Shown here: one piece after another, positions 1 through 9,775 of the stretch
Layout of the letters: each line of letters opens with the position of its first letter
How positions within the stretch are numbered: position 1 is the first letter of the stretch
Assembly: GCA_902785945.1 (NCBI GenBank)
Contig: CADAAR010000025.1
Span: forward strand, 1 to 33,527
Source of the DNA: an uncultured Prevotellaceae bacterium
GTDB lineage: Bacteria; Bacteroidota; Bacteroidia; Bacteroidales; Bacteroidaceae
Direction of reading: 5' to 3'
DNA length: 33,527 bases
Made by a program: the position numbers and the translations under genes
Notes under the pieces: generated by a model
Databases searched by the model: none
Seen by the model: the letters and a program-made list of their open reading frames with translations, nothing else
What the model was told of the DNA's origin: nothing

Positions 1-1320
1 CCAACCAGTGTTTACGAGGTATGCCTTAGCACCGCTCTTCTCCATCTTCTTAACCAGCTCCTCAGCATACTTTGTGGGGTGCAGCTCGAGGAATGCCTGG
101 CCGAAGCAAGCACTGAAGGTAGGAGTGGGCTCAGTGATACCACGCTCTGTACCAGCCAGCTTAGCTGTAAAACCAGAGAGGAAGTAGTACTTGGTCTGCT
201 CAGGAGTCAGGATGGATACTGGGGGCAGTACGCCGAATGCGTCAGCAGAGAGGAAGATAACGTTCTTAGCCTCAGGACCAGCGCTCTTCTTGTTCACCTT
301 CTGGGCAATCTTCTCAATGTGGTTGATAGGATAGCTTACGCGGGTGTTCTCGGTCACACTCTTGTCAGCGAAGTCGATCTTGCCGTTAGCGTCAACGGTG
401 ACGTTCTCCAGCAGGGCGTCACGACGGATAGCGTTGTAGATGTCGGGCTCGCTCTCCTTGTCGAGGTTGATAACCTTAGCATAACAACCACCCTCGAAGT
501 TGAATACACCCTCGTCGTCCCATCCGTGCTCGTCGTCACCAATCAGCAGACGCTTAGGATCGGTTGACAGCGTGGTCTTACCGGTACCAGACAGACCGAA
601 GAAGATTGCGGTGTTCTTACCCTCCATATCGGTGTTGGCAGAACAGTGCATAGAAGCGATACCCTGCAGGGGCAGATAGTAGTTCATCATAGAGAACATA
701 CCCTTCTTCATCTCACCACCGTACCAGGTGTTGATGATGCACTGCTCACGGCTTGTAGTGTTGAAGGCAACACAGGTCTCTGAGTTCAGACCCAGCTCCT
801 TGTAGTTCTCAACCTTAGCCTTAGAAGCGTTGTAGATAACGAAGTTAGGCTCGAAGTTCTCCAGCTCCTCAGCAGTAGGCTGGATGAACATATTCTTTAC
901 AAAATGAGCCTGCCAAGCAACCTCCACGATGAAACGAACGCGCAGACGGGTAGCCTCGTTGGCACCGCAGAAAGCGTCCATCACATAAAGATTCTTGTTG
1001 CAGAGCTCCTTGATGGCAATCTCCTTAACGGTCTTCCAAACCTCCTCGCTCATGGGGTGGTTGTCGTTCTTATATTCCTCAGAAGTCCACCATACCTTGT
1101 CCTCGCTCTGTGCATCCTTTACGATGTACTTATCCTTAGGTGAACGGCCGGTGTAGATACCAGTCATAACGTTAACAGCATTGAGCTCGGTGTTTACGCC
1201 CTTGTCGAAACCCTCGAGTCCAGCCTTAGTCTCCTCTTCGAAGAGGTACTCATACGACGGATTGTGAGCAATCACTGTTGAACCGGTGATGCCATACTGT
1301 GTCAAATCTAACTTTGCCAT
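1..1320 (-). CDS. pckA: Phosphoenolpyruvate carboxykinase (ATP), 3' end outside window
   Basis: Converts oxaloacetate and ATP to phosphoenolpyruvate, CO2 and ADP in the cytoplasm. In fermentative Bacteroidales it often runs in the CO2-fixing direction on the route to succinate. I translated the complement from the ATG at 1318-1320 and it stays open for 440 codons to the window edge. The family is usually about 535-540 residues, so roughly 95 C-terminal residues are missing. The nucleotide-binding loop GLSGTGKTT is at about residues 242-250 (Lys248), followed by the kinase-2 motif [11 protein letters not shown] near residue 258. The substrate-side segment [14 protein letters not shown] is also present. 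Codon use is strongly biased (CGT, GGT, CTC), as expected for a highly expressed enzyme. A Bacteroidetes promoter lies about 50 bases upstream. The gene is monocistronic from its 5' side, because the neighbouring kinase transcript ends at a terminator. Identity is very secure. Confidence 0.97.
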   Translation of the reverse strand, partial: MAKLDLTQYGITGSTVIAHNPSYEYLFEEETKAGLEGFDKGVNTELNAVNVMTGIYTGRSPKDKYIVKDAQSEDKVWWTSEEYKNDNHPMSEEVWKTVKEIAIKELCNKNLYVMDAFCGANEATRLRVRFIVEVAWQAHFVKNMFIQPTAEELENFEPNFVIYNASKAKVENYKELGLNSETCVAFNTTSREQCIINTWYGGEMKKGMFSMMNYYLPLQGIASMHCSANTDMEGKNTAIFFGLSGTGKTTLSTDPKRLLIGDDEHGWDDEGVFNFEGGCYAKVINLDKESEPDIYNAIRRDALLENVTVDANGKIDFADKSVTENTRVSYPINHIEKIAQKVNKKSAGPEAKNVIFLSADAFGVLPPVSILTPEQTKYYFLSGFTAKLAGTERGITEPTPTFSACFGQAFLELHPTKYAEELVKKMEKSGAKAYLVNTGW

Positions 1321-1372
1321 ATTACTAATCTAATTTTAAATGAATATTATCCGTGTTATTTGAAATCGTGTG

Positions 1373-1405
1373 CAAAGGTACTAATTAAATATGAATTATA
1401 AACAA
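1373..1405 (-). promoter_or_regulatory. Promoter of pckA
   Basis: On the minus strand a perfect -7 box TACCTTTG occupies 1373-1380. A TTG (-33 element) lies at 1403-1405 with a spacer of 22 bases, slightly longer than the usual 19-21. It sits 53 bases upstream of the pckA ATG. Confidence 0.75.
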
Positions 1406-1467
1406 TGAATAACTAACTATTTTGTGCGCACACAGTTGTTTTTAGGTTAAAGAAATTAAAAATAATT

Positions 1468-1495
1468 GTCGGAGTAACACTTTTGTCACTCCGAC
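1468..1495 (-). terminator. Rho-independent terminator of the nucleoside kinase gene
   Basis: An 8-bp stem GTCGGAGT/ACTCCGAC with a short inner extension and a TTTT-containing loop lies just past the kinase stop codon. On the minus strand it is followed by a T-rich tract. It separates the kinase transcript from pckA. Confidence 0.8.
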
Positions 1496-1509
1496 TTATC
1501 AAAAGAGAT

Positions 1510-3171
1510 TTAGTATTTGAATGATGATCCGCCAAGGAATTCGCGTATCAGCGAGGTGGGCGGTATCTGCGTATCGGGAATGGGTTTGATATAGCGGAGG
1601 AACTTCAGCAGACGATAGGCCTCAGCATGCTCCGGACAGTTCTCCGGCACTTGTTCCAATAAGGGTTCCGCCTGACTTTTAATCACTGCCAACTCAAAGA
1701 GCATTGCTGTATTAAACATGGCATCAGCATTCTCCTGGAAAGGGAAGATCCACTTATTCTCACCAGCCCGTACAGAAGGCCAGCGACGAATGGTTTCCTG
1801 AGCCGTTACTGCCCGATACTTATGATCACGGATGATACGACGCAGCAAACGGTTGTCGGTCGTGGGAATATAATTGTGATTGTCGAGCAAGATCGTTGTC
1901 AATGCTGAGGCGTAAACACGGAAAATCTGTTCTTCCGGAATCTGGGAAGTCAATTCAGGATTCAAAGCATGAATGCCTTCAACAACCAGGATTTCGTTTT
2001 CGCCGAGACGGAGTTTTCTGCCACTCTTCTGGCTGGTTCCAGTAGGGAAGTCATAGCGAGGCAGCTCCACCTCCTCACCACGGAAGAGTGCCGCCAACTG
2101 CTCATTTAGCAGAGGCAGGTTCAAAGCATGAAGATGCTCGAAATCATAATCTCCTTTTTCATCAAGTGGCGTTTTGTCACGATCCAGGAAATAATCATCG
2201 AGTGAGATGCCGATGGGCTTGATGCCATTAACGGCCAGTTGGACACTGAGACGTTTACAGGTGGTCGTTTTGCCTGAGGACGAAGGACCTGCAATCAGTA
2301 CCATTCTCAAATTCGAGCGTCGTTTGATCTCATCAGCAATCTTAGCAATTTTCTTCTCTTGCAAAGCTTCACTAATCATAATCAGTTCTGAGAAATGGTT
2401 CTGTGTCACCATCTGATTCAAGTCGCCGATGGTCCTTAATCCAAGAATATCCTGCCACTGGTGATGCTCCTTGAAAATACCGAACATCTTATCCTGATGC
2501 GTCATTTCTCCGAGTTCGTCGGGATGTGCAGGAGATGGGAGACGTAGCAACAATCCATCATAATACTTTTCCAACCCGAAAAGATATAACTGAGAAGTAT
2601 TTGTCAACAAGGCACCATAATAGTAGTCCTTATAGCCATCAATATCATAATAGGTCGTATAAAGACGGCCCATACTATCCAACAACTTCACCTTCGACCA
2701 CTGGTTGAGTTCCTTGAACATCTGTATAGCCTCTTCTGTTGTCGTTTCATACCGATGAATGGGCAATGCCGAATCAATGATTTCCTGCATGCGACGTCGG
2801 ATGGCGCCTGCATCATCGAGTGTCACAGGACGCTCAATGTCTAGATACACATAATAGCCGTTGCTGACAGGGATATCTATCCACACTTTACAATTGGGAT
2901 ACAAATCATGTGCAGCTTTACATAATACAAAGAAAAGACTACGGGTGTAGCACCTGTTACCACTCGGCGAGGTAATGTCGAGGAAATCCACATCTTTCTG
3001 GTTGAAGACGCGGTAATGCATTCCCTCAATTTTATTATTAACACGAGCCGAATAAGGGCCATGCTCCATTTTGAGGCCAGAAAGCTGATAGATATCCTCT
3101 AAAGTGGAGCCCATCGGTGCTTTGACGGTCTCATTATTATTGCGAATGCGGATCTGAACGGTCTGTTCCAT
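1510..3171 (-). CDS. Nucleoside (uridine-like) kinase with N-terminal TGS and SAD-like domains
   Basis: Probably phosphorylates a nucleoside, with uridine/cytidine as the family precedent, in pyrimidine salvage. The 553-residue protein is far longer than a classical uridine kinase of about 210 residues. Residues 1-60 resemble the TGS domain of threonyl-tRNA synthetase. Residues 60-230 resemble the synthetase second additional domain. The P-loop kinase domain starts near residue 295 with AGPSSSGKTTTCKRL, and the motif DDYFLDRDKTP follows. This architecture is common in Bacteroidetes and some Firmicutes and is usually annotated as nucleoside kinase. The role of the synthetase-like half is not settled. 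The ATG at 3171 is preceded by a TACCTTTG promoter box, and a terminator follows the stop. It is divergently transcribed from the phosphate cotransporter. Substrate specificity cannot be read from the sequence. Confidence 0.88.
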   Translation of the reverse strand: MEQTVQIRIRNNNETVKAPMGSTLEDIYQLSGLKMEHGPYSARVNNKIEGMHYRVFNQKDVDFLDITSPSGNRCYTRSLFFVLCKAAHDLYPNCKVWIDIPVSNGYYVYLDIERPVTLDDAGAIRRRMQEIIDSALPIHRYETTTEEAIQMFKELNQWSKVKLLDSMGRLYTTYYDIDGYKDYYYGALLTNTSQLYLFGLEKYYDGLLLRLPSPAHPDELGEMTHQDKMFGIFKEHHQWQDILGLRTIGDLNQMVTQNHFSELIMISEALQEKKIAKIADEIKRRSNLRMVLIAGPSSSGKTTTCKRLSVQLAVNGIKPIGISLDDYFLDRDKTPLDEKGDYDFEHLHALNLPLLNEQLAALFRGEEVELPRYDFPTGTSQKSGRKLRLGENEILVVEGIHALNPELTSQIPEEQIFRVYASALTTILLDNHNYIPTTDNRLLRRIIRDHKYRAVTAQETIRRWPSVRAGENKWIFPFQENADAMFNTAMLFELAVIKSQAEPLLEQVPENCPEHAEAYRLLKFLRYIKPIPDTQIPPTSLIREFLGGSSFKY

Positions 3172-3206
3172 ATCAATTATTTTAATGTTTTAGGATAAAT
3201 TTCTTG

Positions 3207-3214
3207 CAAAGGTA
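3207..3214 (-). promoter_or_regulatory. -7 box of the nucleoside kinase promoter
   Basis: Minus-strand TACCTTTG, 36 bases upstream of the kinase ATG. I see no TTG at the usual -33 distance. It is arranged back to back with the plus-strand box at 3259. Confidence 0.6.
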
Positions 3215-3258
3215 CAAAATAAATGCGAATAATGAACGACCATTTAATATTTTTTTGT

Positions 3259-3266
3259 ATCTTTGT
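3259..3266 (+). promoter_or_regulatory. -7 box of the Na/Pi cotransporter-xerD operon
   Basis: TATCTTTG on the plus strand. It overlaps the TTG at 3263 that would extend the cotransporter frame upstream. That TTG is therefore promoter DNA and not a start codon, and translation should begin at the ATG at 3299. Confidence 0.65.
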
Positions 3267-3298
3267 GGCCGAATTCTCAACATCAAAAAGATATTTCT

Positions 3299-5029
3299 AT
3301 GTTAGTTTTGTTTAAACTACTCGGATCCCTTGCCCTGCTGATGTTCGGTATGAAGTCGATGAGTGAGGCTTTACAGAAGATGGCAGGACCACAGTTGCGA
3401 CACGTTCTTGGTGCAATGACCACCAACCGTTTTACCGGCATGCTGACGGGTATGTTAGTAACGGCATCTGTCCAGTCTTCAACAGCTACCACAGTGATGA
3501 CCGTCTCGTTTGTCAATGCGGGACTTCTCACTTTGGCACAGGCCATTTCGGTCATCATGGGTGCGAATATCGGAACCACCCTCACCGCATGGATCATGTC
3601 GGCTGGTATGTCGTTTGACATCACCAGCGCCGTCTATCCAGCATTCTTTTTAGGTATCATCCTGATTTATCTGAAGAAATACCGTTATATTGGTGATTTC
3701 CTCTTCGGACTCTCGTTCCTGCTTTTGGGACTGGGAACCCTCCGTATGACTGGCACAGAAATGCATTTGGGCGAGAACCAAGCCGTACTCGACTTTTTCG
3801 CCTCCTTCGATTCTGAATCATTCCTCACAACACTGATATTCCTCTTGTTGGGAGGTATTCTCACCTTCTGCGTGCAGTCGTCAGCAGCCGTCATGGCCAT
3901 CACCATGATTCTCTGCTCCAGTGGTGCGCTGCCTATCTATCAGGGTATCGCATTGGTGATGGGTGAGAACATCGGAACCACCATCACGTCTAATCTGGCT
4001 GCCCTCTCAGCCAACACACAAGCACGTCGTGCAGCCTTGGCACACATGTTCTTCAATGTGTTCGGCGTCATTTGGATATTATTCGTCTTCCGTCCCTTCA
4101 TTGATGCAGTCTGTAGTCTCGTAGGCTACGATGTCACGATGCAGAAAGAGGCTGTCGAGGGGAGCGTATTCTTAGCCAACGCTGCCAAACTGAGTTTCGT
4201 GCTGGCAGCCTTCCACACCTGTTTCAATGTAGCCAACACGCTGATACTTATTTGGTTTATTCCACAGATTGAGCGTTTCGTATGCTGGGTGATTAAACCT
4301 AAGAAGGTTGATGAAGAAGACGAGTTCCGCCTGCATTTCATTACTTCTGGCATCATGAAAACCCCAGAGCTTTCGGTTCTTGAGGCTCAGAAAGAGATCC
4401 AGGCGTTCTCTGAGCGTATGCAGCGTATGTTTAATATGGTACGCGAACTGCTCACCCTCTCCAGCAGTGCCACCAACAAGAAAGACAACAAGGCAGGCGA
4501 CTTCAATAAACTTTTTACACGCGTCGAGAAGTACGAAGGTATCAGCGACAACATGGAACTGGAGATTGCCAAGTATCTTGACTCCGTGAGTGATGCCCAC
4601 CTTTCTGACGACACGAAAGCCAAGATCCGTGCCATGCTCCGTGAGATTTCGGAATTGGAGAGTATCGGCGATGCTTGCTACAATATGGCCCGCACCATCT
4701 CACGTAAGTATAACGGTAAGGAAGACCACTTCATTGAAAAACAGTATGATCACATCCATCAGATGATGGAACTGACGGATCAGGCACTGTCGCAGATGAA
4801 CCGTCTGATGCTGGGACGTAAGGAATCGTTCGATATCAACCGCTCGTTTAACATTGAGCACGAAATCAACAACTACCGTAACCAGTTGAAGACGCAGAAC
4901 ATTACTGATGTCAACAACCACGAATACACATACGCCGTGGGAACCATCTACATGGACCTCATTAACGAATGTGAGAAGCTGGGCGACTATGTAGTGAATG
5001 TTGTTGAAGCCCGTCTGGGTATCCGTTAA
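3299..5029 (+). CDS. Na+/phosphate cotransporter family protein with C-terminal PhoU domain
   Basis: Inner-membrane protein of the NptA/YjbB type that probably moves inorganic phosphate coupled to sodium. The duplicated signature is visible as SVQSSTATTVM in the first half and CVQSSAAVMA in the second. Each lies in a run of hydrophobic helices, about eight to nine membrane segments over residues 1-340. The last 220 or so residues are charged and helical, as in PhoU regulators of phosphate uptake (EISELESIGDACYNMAR). The frame is open upstream to a TTG at 3263, but that codon lies within the promoter -7 box. The ATG at 3299 (MLVLFKLLGS, 576 residues) is therefore preferred. Its stop codon TAA overlaps the xerD start by one base, so the two genes are translationally coupled. 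The transport direction is uncertain; family members can act as phosphate exporters. Confidence 0.9.
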   Translation: MLVLFKLLGSLALLMFGMKSMSEALQKMAGPQLRHVLGAMTTNRFTGMLTGMLVTASVQSSTATTVMTVSFVNAGLLTLAQAISVIMGANIGTTLTAWIMSAGMSFDITSAVYPAFFLGIILIYLKKYRYIGDFLFGLSFLLLGLGTLRMTGTEMHLGENQAVLDFFASFDSESFLTTLIFLLLGGILTFCVQSSAAVMAITMILCSSGALPIYQGIALVMGENIGTTITSNLAALSANTQARRAALAHMFFNVFGVIWILFVFRPFIDAVCSLVGYDVTMQKEAVEGSVFLANAAKLSFVLAAFHTCFNVANTLILIWFIPQIERFVCWVIKPKKVDEEDEFRLHFITSGIMKTPELSVLEAQKEIQAFSERMQRMFNMVRELLTLSSSATNKKDNKAGDFNKLFTRVEKYEGISDNMELEIAKYLDSVSDAHLSDDTKAKIRAMLREISELESIGDACYNMARTISRKYNGKEDHFIEKQYDHIHQMMELTDQALSQMNRLMLGRKESFDINRSFNIEHEINNYRNQLKTQNITDVNNHEYTYAVGTIYMDLINECEKLGDYVVNVVEARLGIR

Positions 5030-5925
5030 TGGAAAAAGACATCGTCAAAGGTTATATACGTTACCTGAAGTTGCAGCGAGGCATGTCGGGTAACACCCTC
5101 GACGCCTATCAGCACGACCTACGCAAATTACTCGACTACCTGAAAGGGGAAGAGCGTGACGTGCGCGATGTGACACTCGAGGATCTGGAACAATTCTCTG
5201 CTGGATTACATGACATCGGCATCAATGCCAGAAGCCAGTGTCGCATATTGAGTGGAGTGAGGAGTTTCTTCCGCTTCTTGCAGTTAGACGGCTACCGTGA
5301 CGATGACCCTACGGAACTTTTGGAGTCACCCCAGATAGGCAAGCACTTGCCTGAAGTGTTGTCGCCAGAAGAGATTGACACTTTGGAAGCCAGCATCGAC
5401 CTCTCGAAATGGGAAGGGCACAGAAACCGTGCCATTATCGAGGTGCTTTTCTCTTGTGGACTGCGAGTTAGCGAATTAGTAAACCTAAAATTATCAAACC
5501 TCTATCTTGAGGAAGAATATGTACGTATCTTAGGAAAAGGCAGCAAAGAACGGCTTGTTCCTATCTCACAGCGAGCCATCAGAGAGTTGGAATTCTGGTT
5601 TAGTGATCGCAATCTGATGCGCATCAAGCCTGGTGAGGAAGACTATGTATTCCTGAATCGCTATGGCAGTCATCTGACGCGTACGATGATTCTTATCATG
5701 ATAAAACGACAGGCAGAAACAGCAGGTATCAAAAAGACCATCTCACCCCACACCTTACGTCACTCATTTGCTACGGCATTACTAGAAGGAGGTGCAGACT
5801 TACGCATCATACAGGCACTGTTAGGGCATGAGAGTATTGGCACAACAGAGATTTACACACATATCGACACCTCGACACTCAGAAGGGAAATTCTGGAGCA
5901 TCACCCAAGAAACATGAAGAAGTAA
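5029..5925 (+). CDS. xerD: Site-specific tyrosine recombinase XerD
   Basis: Cuts and rejoins DNA at dif sites to resolve chromosome dimers at cell division, normally with XerC. The 298-residue length is typical. The N-terminal SAM-like core-binding domain covers residues 1-100. The catalytic domain carries Arg146 (GLRVSELV), Lys170 (LGKGSKER), His241 and Arg244 (PHTLRHSFA), His267 (LLGHESI) and the nucleophile Tyr276 (EIYTHI). The catalytic set is complete. Its ATG overlaps the stop of the cotransporter gene (TAATG). Core gene context and the absence of flanking repeats argue for housekeeping XerD and against a phage or transposon integrase. A dif site is not visible nearby, as expected. Confidence 0.92.
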   Translation: MEKDIVKGYIRYLKLQRGMSGNTLDAYQHDLRKLLDYLKGEERDVRDVTLEDLEQFSAGLHDIGINARSQCRILSGVRSFFRFLQLDGYRDDDPTELLESPQIGKHLPEVLSPEEIDTLEASIDLSKWEGHRNRAIIEVLFSCGLRVSELVNLKLSNLYLEEEYVRILGKGSKERLVPISQRAIRELEFWFSDRNLMRIKPGEEDYVFLNRYGSHLTRTMILIMIKRQAETAGIKKTISPHTLRHSFATALLEGGADLRIIQALLGHESIGTTEIYTHIDTSTLRREILEHHPRNMKK

Positions 5926-5994
5926 AAAAGCAAAAAAATAGAGGGTAACGACAATTTCTTCACGCTTCACTCTTCACTTTTCACTTTTTCTTTG

Positions 5995-6002
5995 TACCTT
6001 TG
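5995..6002 (+). promoter_or_regulatory. -7 box of metK promoter
   Basis: TACCTTTG 19 bases before the metK ATG. An upstream pyrimidine-rich stretch contains repeats of the type TTCACTC (about 5960-5985). An alternative TTG start at 6000 falls inside this box and is therefore rejected. Confidence 0.7.
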
Positions 6003-6020
6003 CACCCAAATTTGAAGCAT

Positions 6021-7280
6021 ATGTCATATCTATTTTCATCAGAATCAGTATCAGAGGGACATCCCGATAAAGTGGCCGACCAGATAAGCGACGCCATATT
6101 AGACCAATTCCTGGCTTACGACGACAAGGCTCGTTGCGCCATCGAATCGTTTGTAACAACTGGACAAGTCGTTATTATGGGCGAGGTTCGCAGTGAGGTG
6201 TATATCGATCTCCAGACCATTGCCCGCAACACCATCAAACGCATCGGCTATACCAAGGCAGAATATCAGTTTGACGGAAATTCATGTGGTATTCTGAGTG
6301 CCATCCATGAGCAGAGTGCCGATATCAACCGAGGTGTAGACAACGGCAATGAGGACGAGCAAGGTGCAGGCGATCAGGGTATGATGTTCGGCTATGCCAC
6401 CAACGAGACGGAGAATTACATGCCCGTCAGCCTGGATTTGGCTCACCTGATTATGCGTACGCTGGCTGATATCCGTAAAGAAGGAAAGGTAATGACCTAT
6501 CTCCGTCCTGATGCCAAGAGTCAGGTAACGGTACAATATAGCGACAACGGTATCCCTGAGCGTATTGACACGATTGTGGTGAGCACTCAGCACGATGAGT
6601 TTGATGAGGACGAGAAGATGTTGGCAAAAATCAAGGATGACGTTATCAACATTCTCATTCCGCGCGTCAAACAGCAGATACATTCCCAGAAAGTGCTCGA
6701 CCTTTTCGGTTCTGATATCAAATACTACGTGAACCCCACTGGCAAATTCGTCATTGGTGGTCCTCACGGAGATACCGGTCTCACAGGTCGTAAGATTATT
6801 GTTGACACTTACGGTGGTAAGGGCGCTCACGGAGGTGGAGCCTTCTCTGGTAAGGACTCCTCGAAGGTAGACCGCAGTGCCGCCTATGCAGCCCGTCACA
6901 TAGCGAAGAACATGGTTGCTGCAGGTGTCAGCGATGAGATGCTGGTACAAGTAAGCTACGCAATTGGCATAGCACAGCCCATGAATATTTACGTAAACAC
7001 CTATGGTCGCAGCAAGGTAGGAATGACAGACGGCGAGATAGCCAAGAAGATTGAGCAACTCTTCGACCTGCGTCCTAAAGCCATTGAACGCACCTTGAGA
7101 CTTCGCCAGCCGATGTATGTCGAGACAGCAGCCTATGGACACATGGGCCGTAAGTCAGAGGTGATTAAGAAGACTTTCACCAGCCACTATCATGAGACGA
7201 AGACCATCGATGTGGAACTGTTCACCTGGGAGAAGCTCGACCGCGTGGAGGATATACGTAAAGCCTTCGGACTGTCATAA
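6021..7280 (+). CDS. metK: S-adenosylmethionine synthetase (methionine adenosyltransferase)
   Basis: Makes S-adenosylmethionine from methionine and ATP, the methyl donor of the cell. The protein of 419 residues starts [20 protein letters not shown], the classic N-terminal ATP/methionine motif. The signatures [16 protein letters not shown] and the phosphate-binding [19 protein letters not shown] are intact. The family is usually 380-400 residues; Bacteroidetes members are somewhat longer. The ATG at 6021 is chosen because the upstream in-frame TTG lies in the promoter. The DUF4271 gene starts 3 bases after the stop, so metK may head the run through hemD and perhaps rnpA-yidD. Confidence 0.97.
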   Translation: MSYLFSSESVSEGHPDKVADQISDAILDQFLAYDDKARCAIESFVTTGQVVIMGEVRSEVYIDLQTIARNTIKRIGYTKAEYQFDGNSCGILSAIHEQSADINRGVDNGNEDEQGAGDQGMMFGYATNETENYMPVSLDLAHLIMRTLADIRKEGKVMTYLRPDAKSQVTVQYSDNGIPERIDTIVVSTQHDEFDEDEKMLAKIKDDVINILIPRVKQQIHSQKVLDLFGSDIKYYVNPTGKFVIGGPHGDTGLTGRKIIVDTYGGKGAHGGGAFSGKDSSKVDRSAAYAARHIAKNMVAAGVSDEMLVQVSYAIGIAQPMNIYVNTYGRSKVGMTDGEIAKKIEQLFDLRPKAIERTLRLRQPMYVETAAYGHMGRKSEVIKKTFTSHYHETKTIDVELFTWEKLDRVEDIRKAFGLS

Positions 7281-7283
7281 CCT

Positions 7284-8306
7284 ATGCTGACAAAGGATAG
7301 CATCTTAACAAGCGTACCTGCTACAGACCTCATTGCCGATACTGTGGTAAGACATCCGGCCAAGCCACAGACGCCCTATCAGGTGCTGCAGTTATTGCCT
7401 AAGGATGCTACACCTGAGCAACAAGACTCTGCTATCCAGTCATGGTTTCAACCTGGAGAGATACATTATAGCGAGCAGCCAGACACGCTCCACCTGCCAG
7501 GTCACGACAAGGGACATAACCCACGAGAGATCCACATACCTGATTACAACAAGGAACGCTTTCTGGCTGACGACAGTCTCTACCATCCGGAACTGGCGAA
7601 TGAACCCTTTGGCGTGGCGGGTGACCCTGTGCCATACAATATCAGCAATGACAATATCATCAGTTCCCTTCTGCTGGGATGCTTTGTCATAACATTGCTG
7701 GCGTTTGCCGTATGCCGGAATTTTATAATCCAACAAATCAAGGACTTCTTCTATATCCCTCGACGCGAGGACATCAAGATGCCCACCTCAAGCGAGATAA
7801 TAGCCCTGATATTTTTTGCCATACAGACTTGCATGCTACTGGCTATGGCCTATTTCTTCTATGTCAAGACCTATATAGCCGGGACGTTTATATTCGAAGA
7901 AGAATATCTGTTTATTGGACTCATCTTTTTGGTTATTACGGTCTATACGATTCTAAAGTATCCATTATATTCTTTAGTGAACTACACATTCTTCTTAGGA
8001 AAAAATAATGGACAATGGCGATACACCATGCTTATACTCTCTGCCATAGAGGGGGCATTACTGTATCCTGCTATCTTATTCCAGAGTTATTTCGAGGCTC
8101 CAGCCCAAAACATTGTCATTTATACCGTTTTTGTGCTCGTTTTAGTTAAAATACTCACTTTTTATAAGTGTTTTGTTATCTTTTTCAGAAAAAACGGACT
8201 GTTTCTGCAGATTATTTTGTACTTTTGCACCCTCGAAATCATCCCCTTGCTCGCTCTATGGGGTGTACTTGGAATAATAACCAATGCATTGACAATAAAT
8301 TATTAG
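7284..8306 (+). CDS. DUF4271 integral membrane protein
   Basis: Function unknown. The first 115 residues are polar and proline-rich (repeated HxPxH/IHIPDYN segments), with no clear signal peptide. Six hydrophobic helices follow between about residues 120 and 340, starting with ISSLLLGCFVITLLAFAVC. This layout, and a position directly before hemD, is what I know of the Bacteroidetes DUF4271 family. It starts 3 bases after metK and ends 7 bases before hemD, implying one transcript. A role in heme or envelope metabolism is only guilt by association. Confidence 0.75.
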   Translation: MLTKDSILTSVPATDLIADTVVRHPAKPQTPYQVLQLLPKDATPEQQDSAIQSWFQPGEIHYSEQPDTLHLPGHDKGHNPREIHIPDYNKERFLADDSLYHPELANEPFGVAGDPVPYNISNDNIISSLLLGCFVITLLAFAVCRNFIIQQIKDFFYIPRREDIKMPTSSEIIALIFFAIQTCMLLAMAYFFYVKTYIAGTFIFEEEYLFIGLIFLVITVYTILKYPLYSLVNYTFFLGKNNGQWRYTMLILSAIEGALLYPAILFQSYFEAPAQNIVIYTVFVLVLVKILTFYKCFVIFFRKNGLFLQIILYFCTLEIIPLLALWGVLGIITNALTINY

Positions 8307-8313
8307 GACTCCG

Positions 8314-9063
8314 ATGATCAAAAAGATTCTGGTTTCACAACCAAAGCCAACAAGTGAGAAGTCGCCGTATTACGATATTGCGAACAGATTTGATGTGGAA
8401 TTGATTTTCCGTCCATTCATCAAGGTTGAAGGCATTTCTGCCAAGGAGTTCCGTACACAGAAAGTGAACATCCTGGACTACACGGCAATCGTGTTCACAT
8501 CGCGCCATGCCATTGATCATTTCTTCAATATGGCCAAGGAATTGCGAGTCACGATCCCTGAGGACATGAAGTACTTTTGTGTAACGGAGACCATCGCTTT
8601 ATACATTCAGAAGTATGTGCAATACCGCAAGCGTAAGGTCTTCTTTGGAGAAACAGGCAAGATCGACGATTTGGTGCCAACCATGGTGAAGCACAAGAAC
8701 GAGAAGTACCTCGTGCCAATGAGCGACGTACATAACAACAGTTTGGAGATACTGCTTGACTCCAAGAAACTGCAGCACTGTGAGTGTGTGATGTATAAGA
8801 CTGTCAGCAACGACTTCACCCCTGAGGAAGTAAAGACCTTCGATTACGACATGCTGATTTTCTTCAGCCCTTCTGGAATCGAGTCGTTGATGAAGAACTT
8901 CCCCAACTTCAAACAGGACAAGATTACCATCGCCACCTTTGGCCCTACAACGGCAAAGGCTGCCAAGGACGCTGGTCTGCGACTCGACATCGAGGCGCCG
9001 TCGGAGAAATATCCTTCAATGACAAGTGCCTTGCAGCATTTTCTGATTGAGAATCAGGAGTAA
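8314..9063 (+). CDS. hemD: Uroporphyrinogen-III synthase
   Basis: Cyclises hydroxymethylbilane to uroporphyrinogen III, the branch point to heme, siroheme and cobalamin. The 249-residue length fits. HemD is poorly conserved; the recognisable parts are the N-terminal KKILVSQPKP, the motif TAIVFTSRHAIDHFF and the C-terminal IFFSPSGIESLMKNFP followed by IATFGPTTAKAAKDAGL. These give the two-lobe alternating structure of the family. Its place after DUF4271 and before rnpA is a recurrent order in Bacteroidales. Heme genes are often scattered in this group, so the lack of other hem genes nearby is not odd. Confidence 0.85.
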   Translation: MIKKILVSQPKPTSEKSPYYDIANRFDVELIFRPFIKVEGISAKEFRTQKVNILDYTAIVFTSRHAIDHFFNMAKELRVTIPEDMKYFCVTETIALYIQKYVQYRKRKVFFGETGKIDDLVPTMVKHKNEKYLVPMSDVHNNSLEILLDSKKLQHCECVMYKTVSNDFTPEEVKTFDYDMLIFFSPSGIESLMKNFPNFKQDKITIATFGPTTAKAAKDAGLRLDIEAPSEKYPSMTSALQHFLIENQE

Positions 9064-9084
9064 TTACACATTATTATATATATA

Positions 9085-9480
9085 ATGGCGGGCATCGCGT
9101 CTCCGACCTTCAACAAGCGAGAGCGCATCGTCAGCAGAAAACTGATAGAACAGCTCTTCAGTAAAGGCAGCAGTTTTTCCGTCTCTGTCTTTCCTCTGCG
9201 GATTGTGGTCATGGAGACGGCACGTGTGGCAAACGATGTTCCCATACAAGTTTTGGTTAGCGTATCAAAACGGCACTTTAAGCATGCAGTGGATCGCAAC
9301 AGGGTTAAGCGTCAGGTACGTGAGGCCTATCGCCACCACAAGCAGATACTAACGGAGAAGGTGCAGCAGGAGCAAACACTTGCCATTGCATTCATCTGGC
9401 TGGCAGACGAGCTTTACGAGAGCGCAACGGTGGAGAAGAGCGTGAGAAAACTATTGGGAAAAGTGGCTGAGAGACTATGA
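9085..9480 (+). CDS. rnpA: Ribonuclease P protein component
   Basis: Protein subunit that helps the RNase P RNA trim the 5' ends of tRNA precursors. The 131-residue protein has the family signature [18 protein letters not shown], which contains the RNR motif contacting the RNA, and the N-terminal [11 protein letters not shown] substrate-side segment. The ATG at 9085 follows hemD by 21 bases. Its stop overlaps the yidD start in ATGA, the usual rnpA-yidD coupling. The frequent neighbour rpmH is absent here, as is common in Bacteroidetes. Confidence 0.95.
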   Translation: MAGIASPTFNKRERIVSRKLIEQLFSKGSSFSVSVFPLRIVVMETARVANDVPIQVLVSVSKRHFKHAVDRNRVKRQVREAYRHHKQILTEKVQQEQTLAIAFIWLADELYESATVEKSVRKLLGKVAERL

Positions 9481-9728
9481 ACATCATCCGACAAATAGGT
9501 CATTATGTTTCGAAGGCATTCGCCTTTCTTCTATGCCTGCCCATCGTATTCTATCAAACCTGTATTTCGCCCTTTACACCTGCCACGTGCCGTTTTACGC
9601 CCACATGCAGCGAGTATGCCAAACAGGCACTGAAGAAACACGGTCCCATCAAAGGACTTGGACTGGCCATCTGGCGCATCCTGAGATGTAATCCCTGGGG
9701 AGGTTCTGGCTATGACCCTGTACCGTAG
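9477..9728 (+). CDS. yidD: Membrane protein insertion efficiency factor YidD
   Basis: Small membrane-associated protein thought to assist YidC in inserting proteins into the inner membrane. The 83-residue sequence shows the family hallmark almost unchanged: [20 protein letters not shown] and, near the end, [16 protein letters not shown]. An N-terminal amphipathic/hydrophobic segment ([14 protein letters not shown]) precedes it. The start overlaps the rnpA stop by four bases, so the two are translationally coupled. Confidence 0.95.
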   Translation: MNIIRQIGHYVSKAFAFLLCLPIVFYQTCISPFTPATCRFTPTCSEYAKQALKKHGPIKGLGLAIWRILRCNPWGGSGYDPVP

Positions 9729-9775
9729 AAGTGAATAACGAAGAGTGAATAGTGAATAGTAAAAAAGAAAAAGAT

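Noticed and set aside
3263-3298. TTG-initiated extension of the phosphate cotransporter
   Set aside because: The TTG is part of the -7 box TATCTTTG, so it cannot be in the mRNA of this promoter; ATG at 3299 fits the family.
5029-5925. XerD as the integrase of the accessory region
   Set aside because: It is 17 kb away among core genes, coupled to a phosphate transporter, and has the housekeeping XerD length and motifs.
6000-6020. TTG-initiated extension of MetK
   Set aside because: It falls in the TACCTTTG promoter box; the ATG at 6021 gives the canonical N-terminus.
6282-7142. A 286-codon minus-strand frame within metK
   Set aside because: metK has all its motifs on the plus strand; the antisense product resembles no family.
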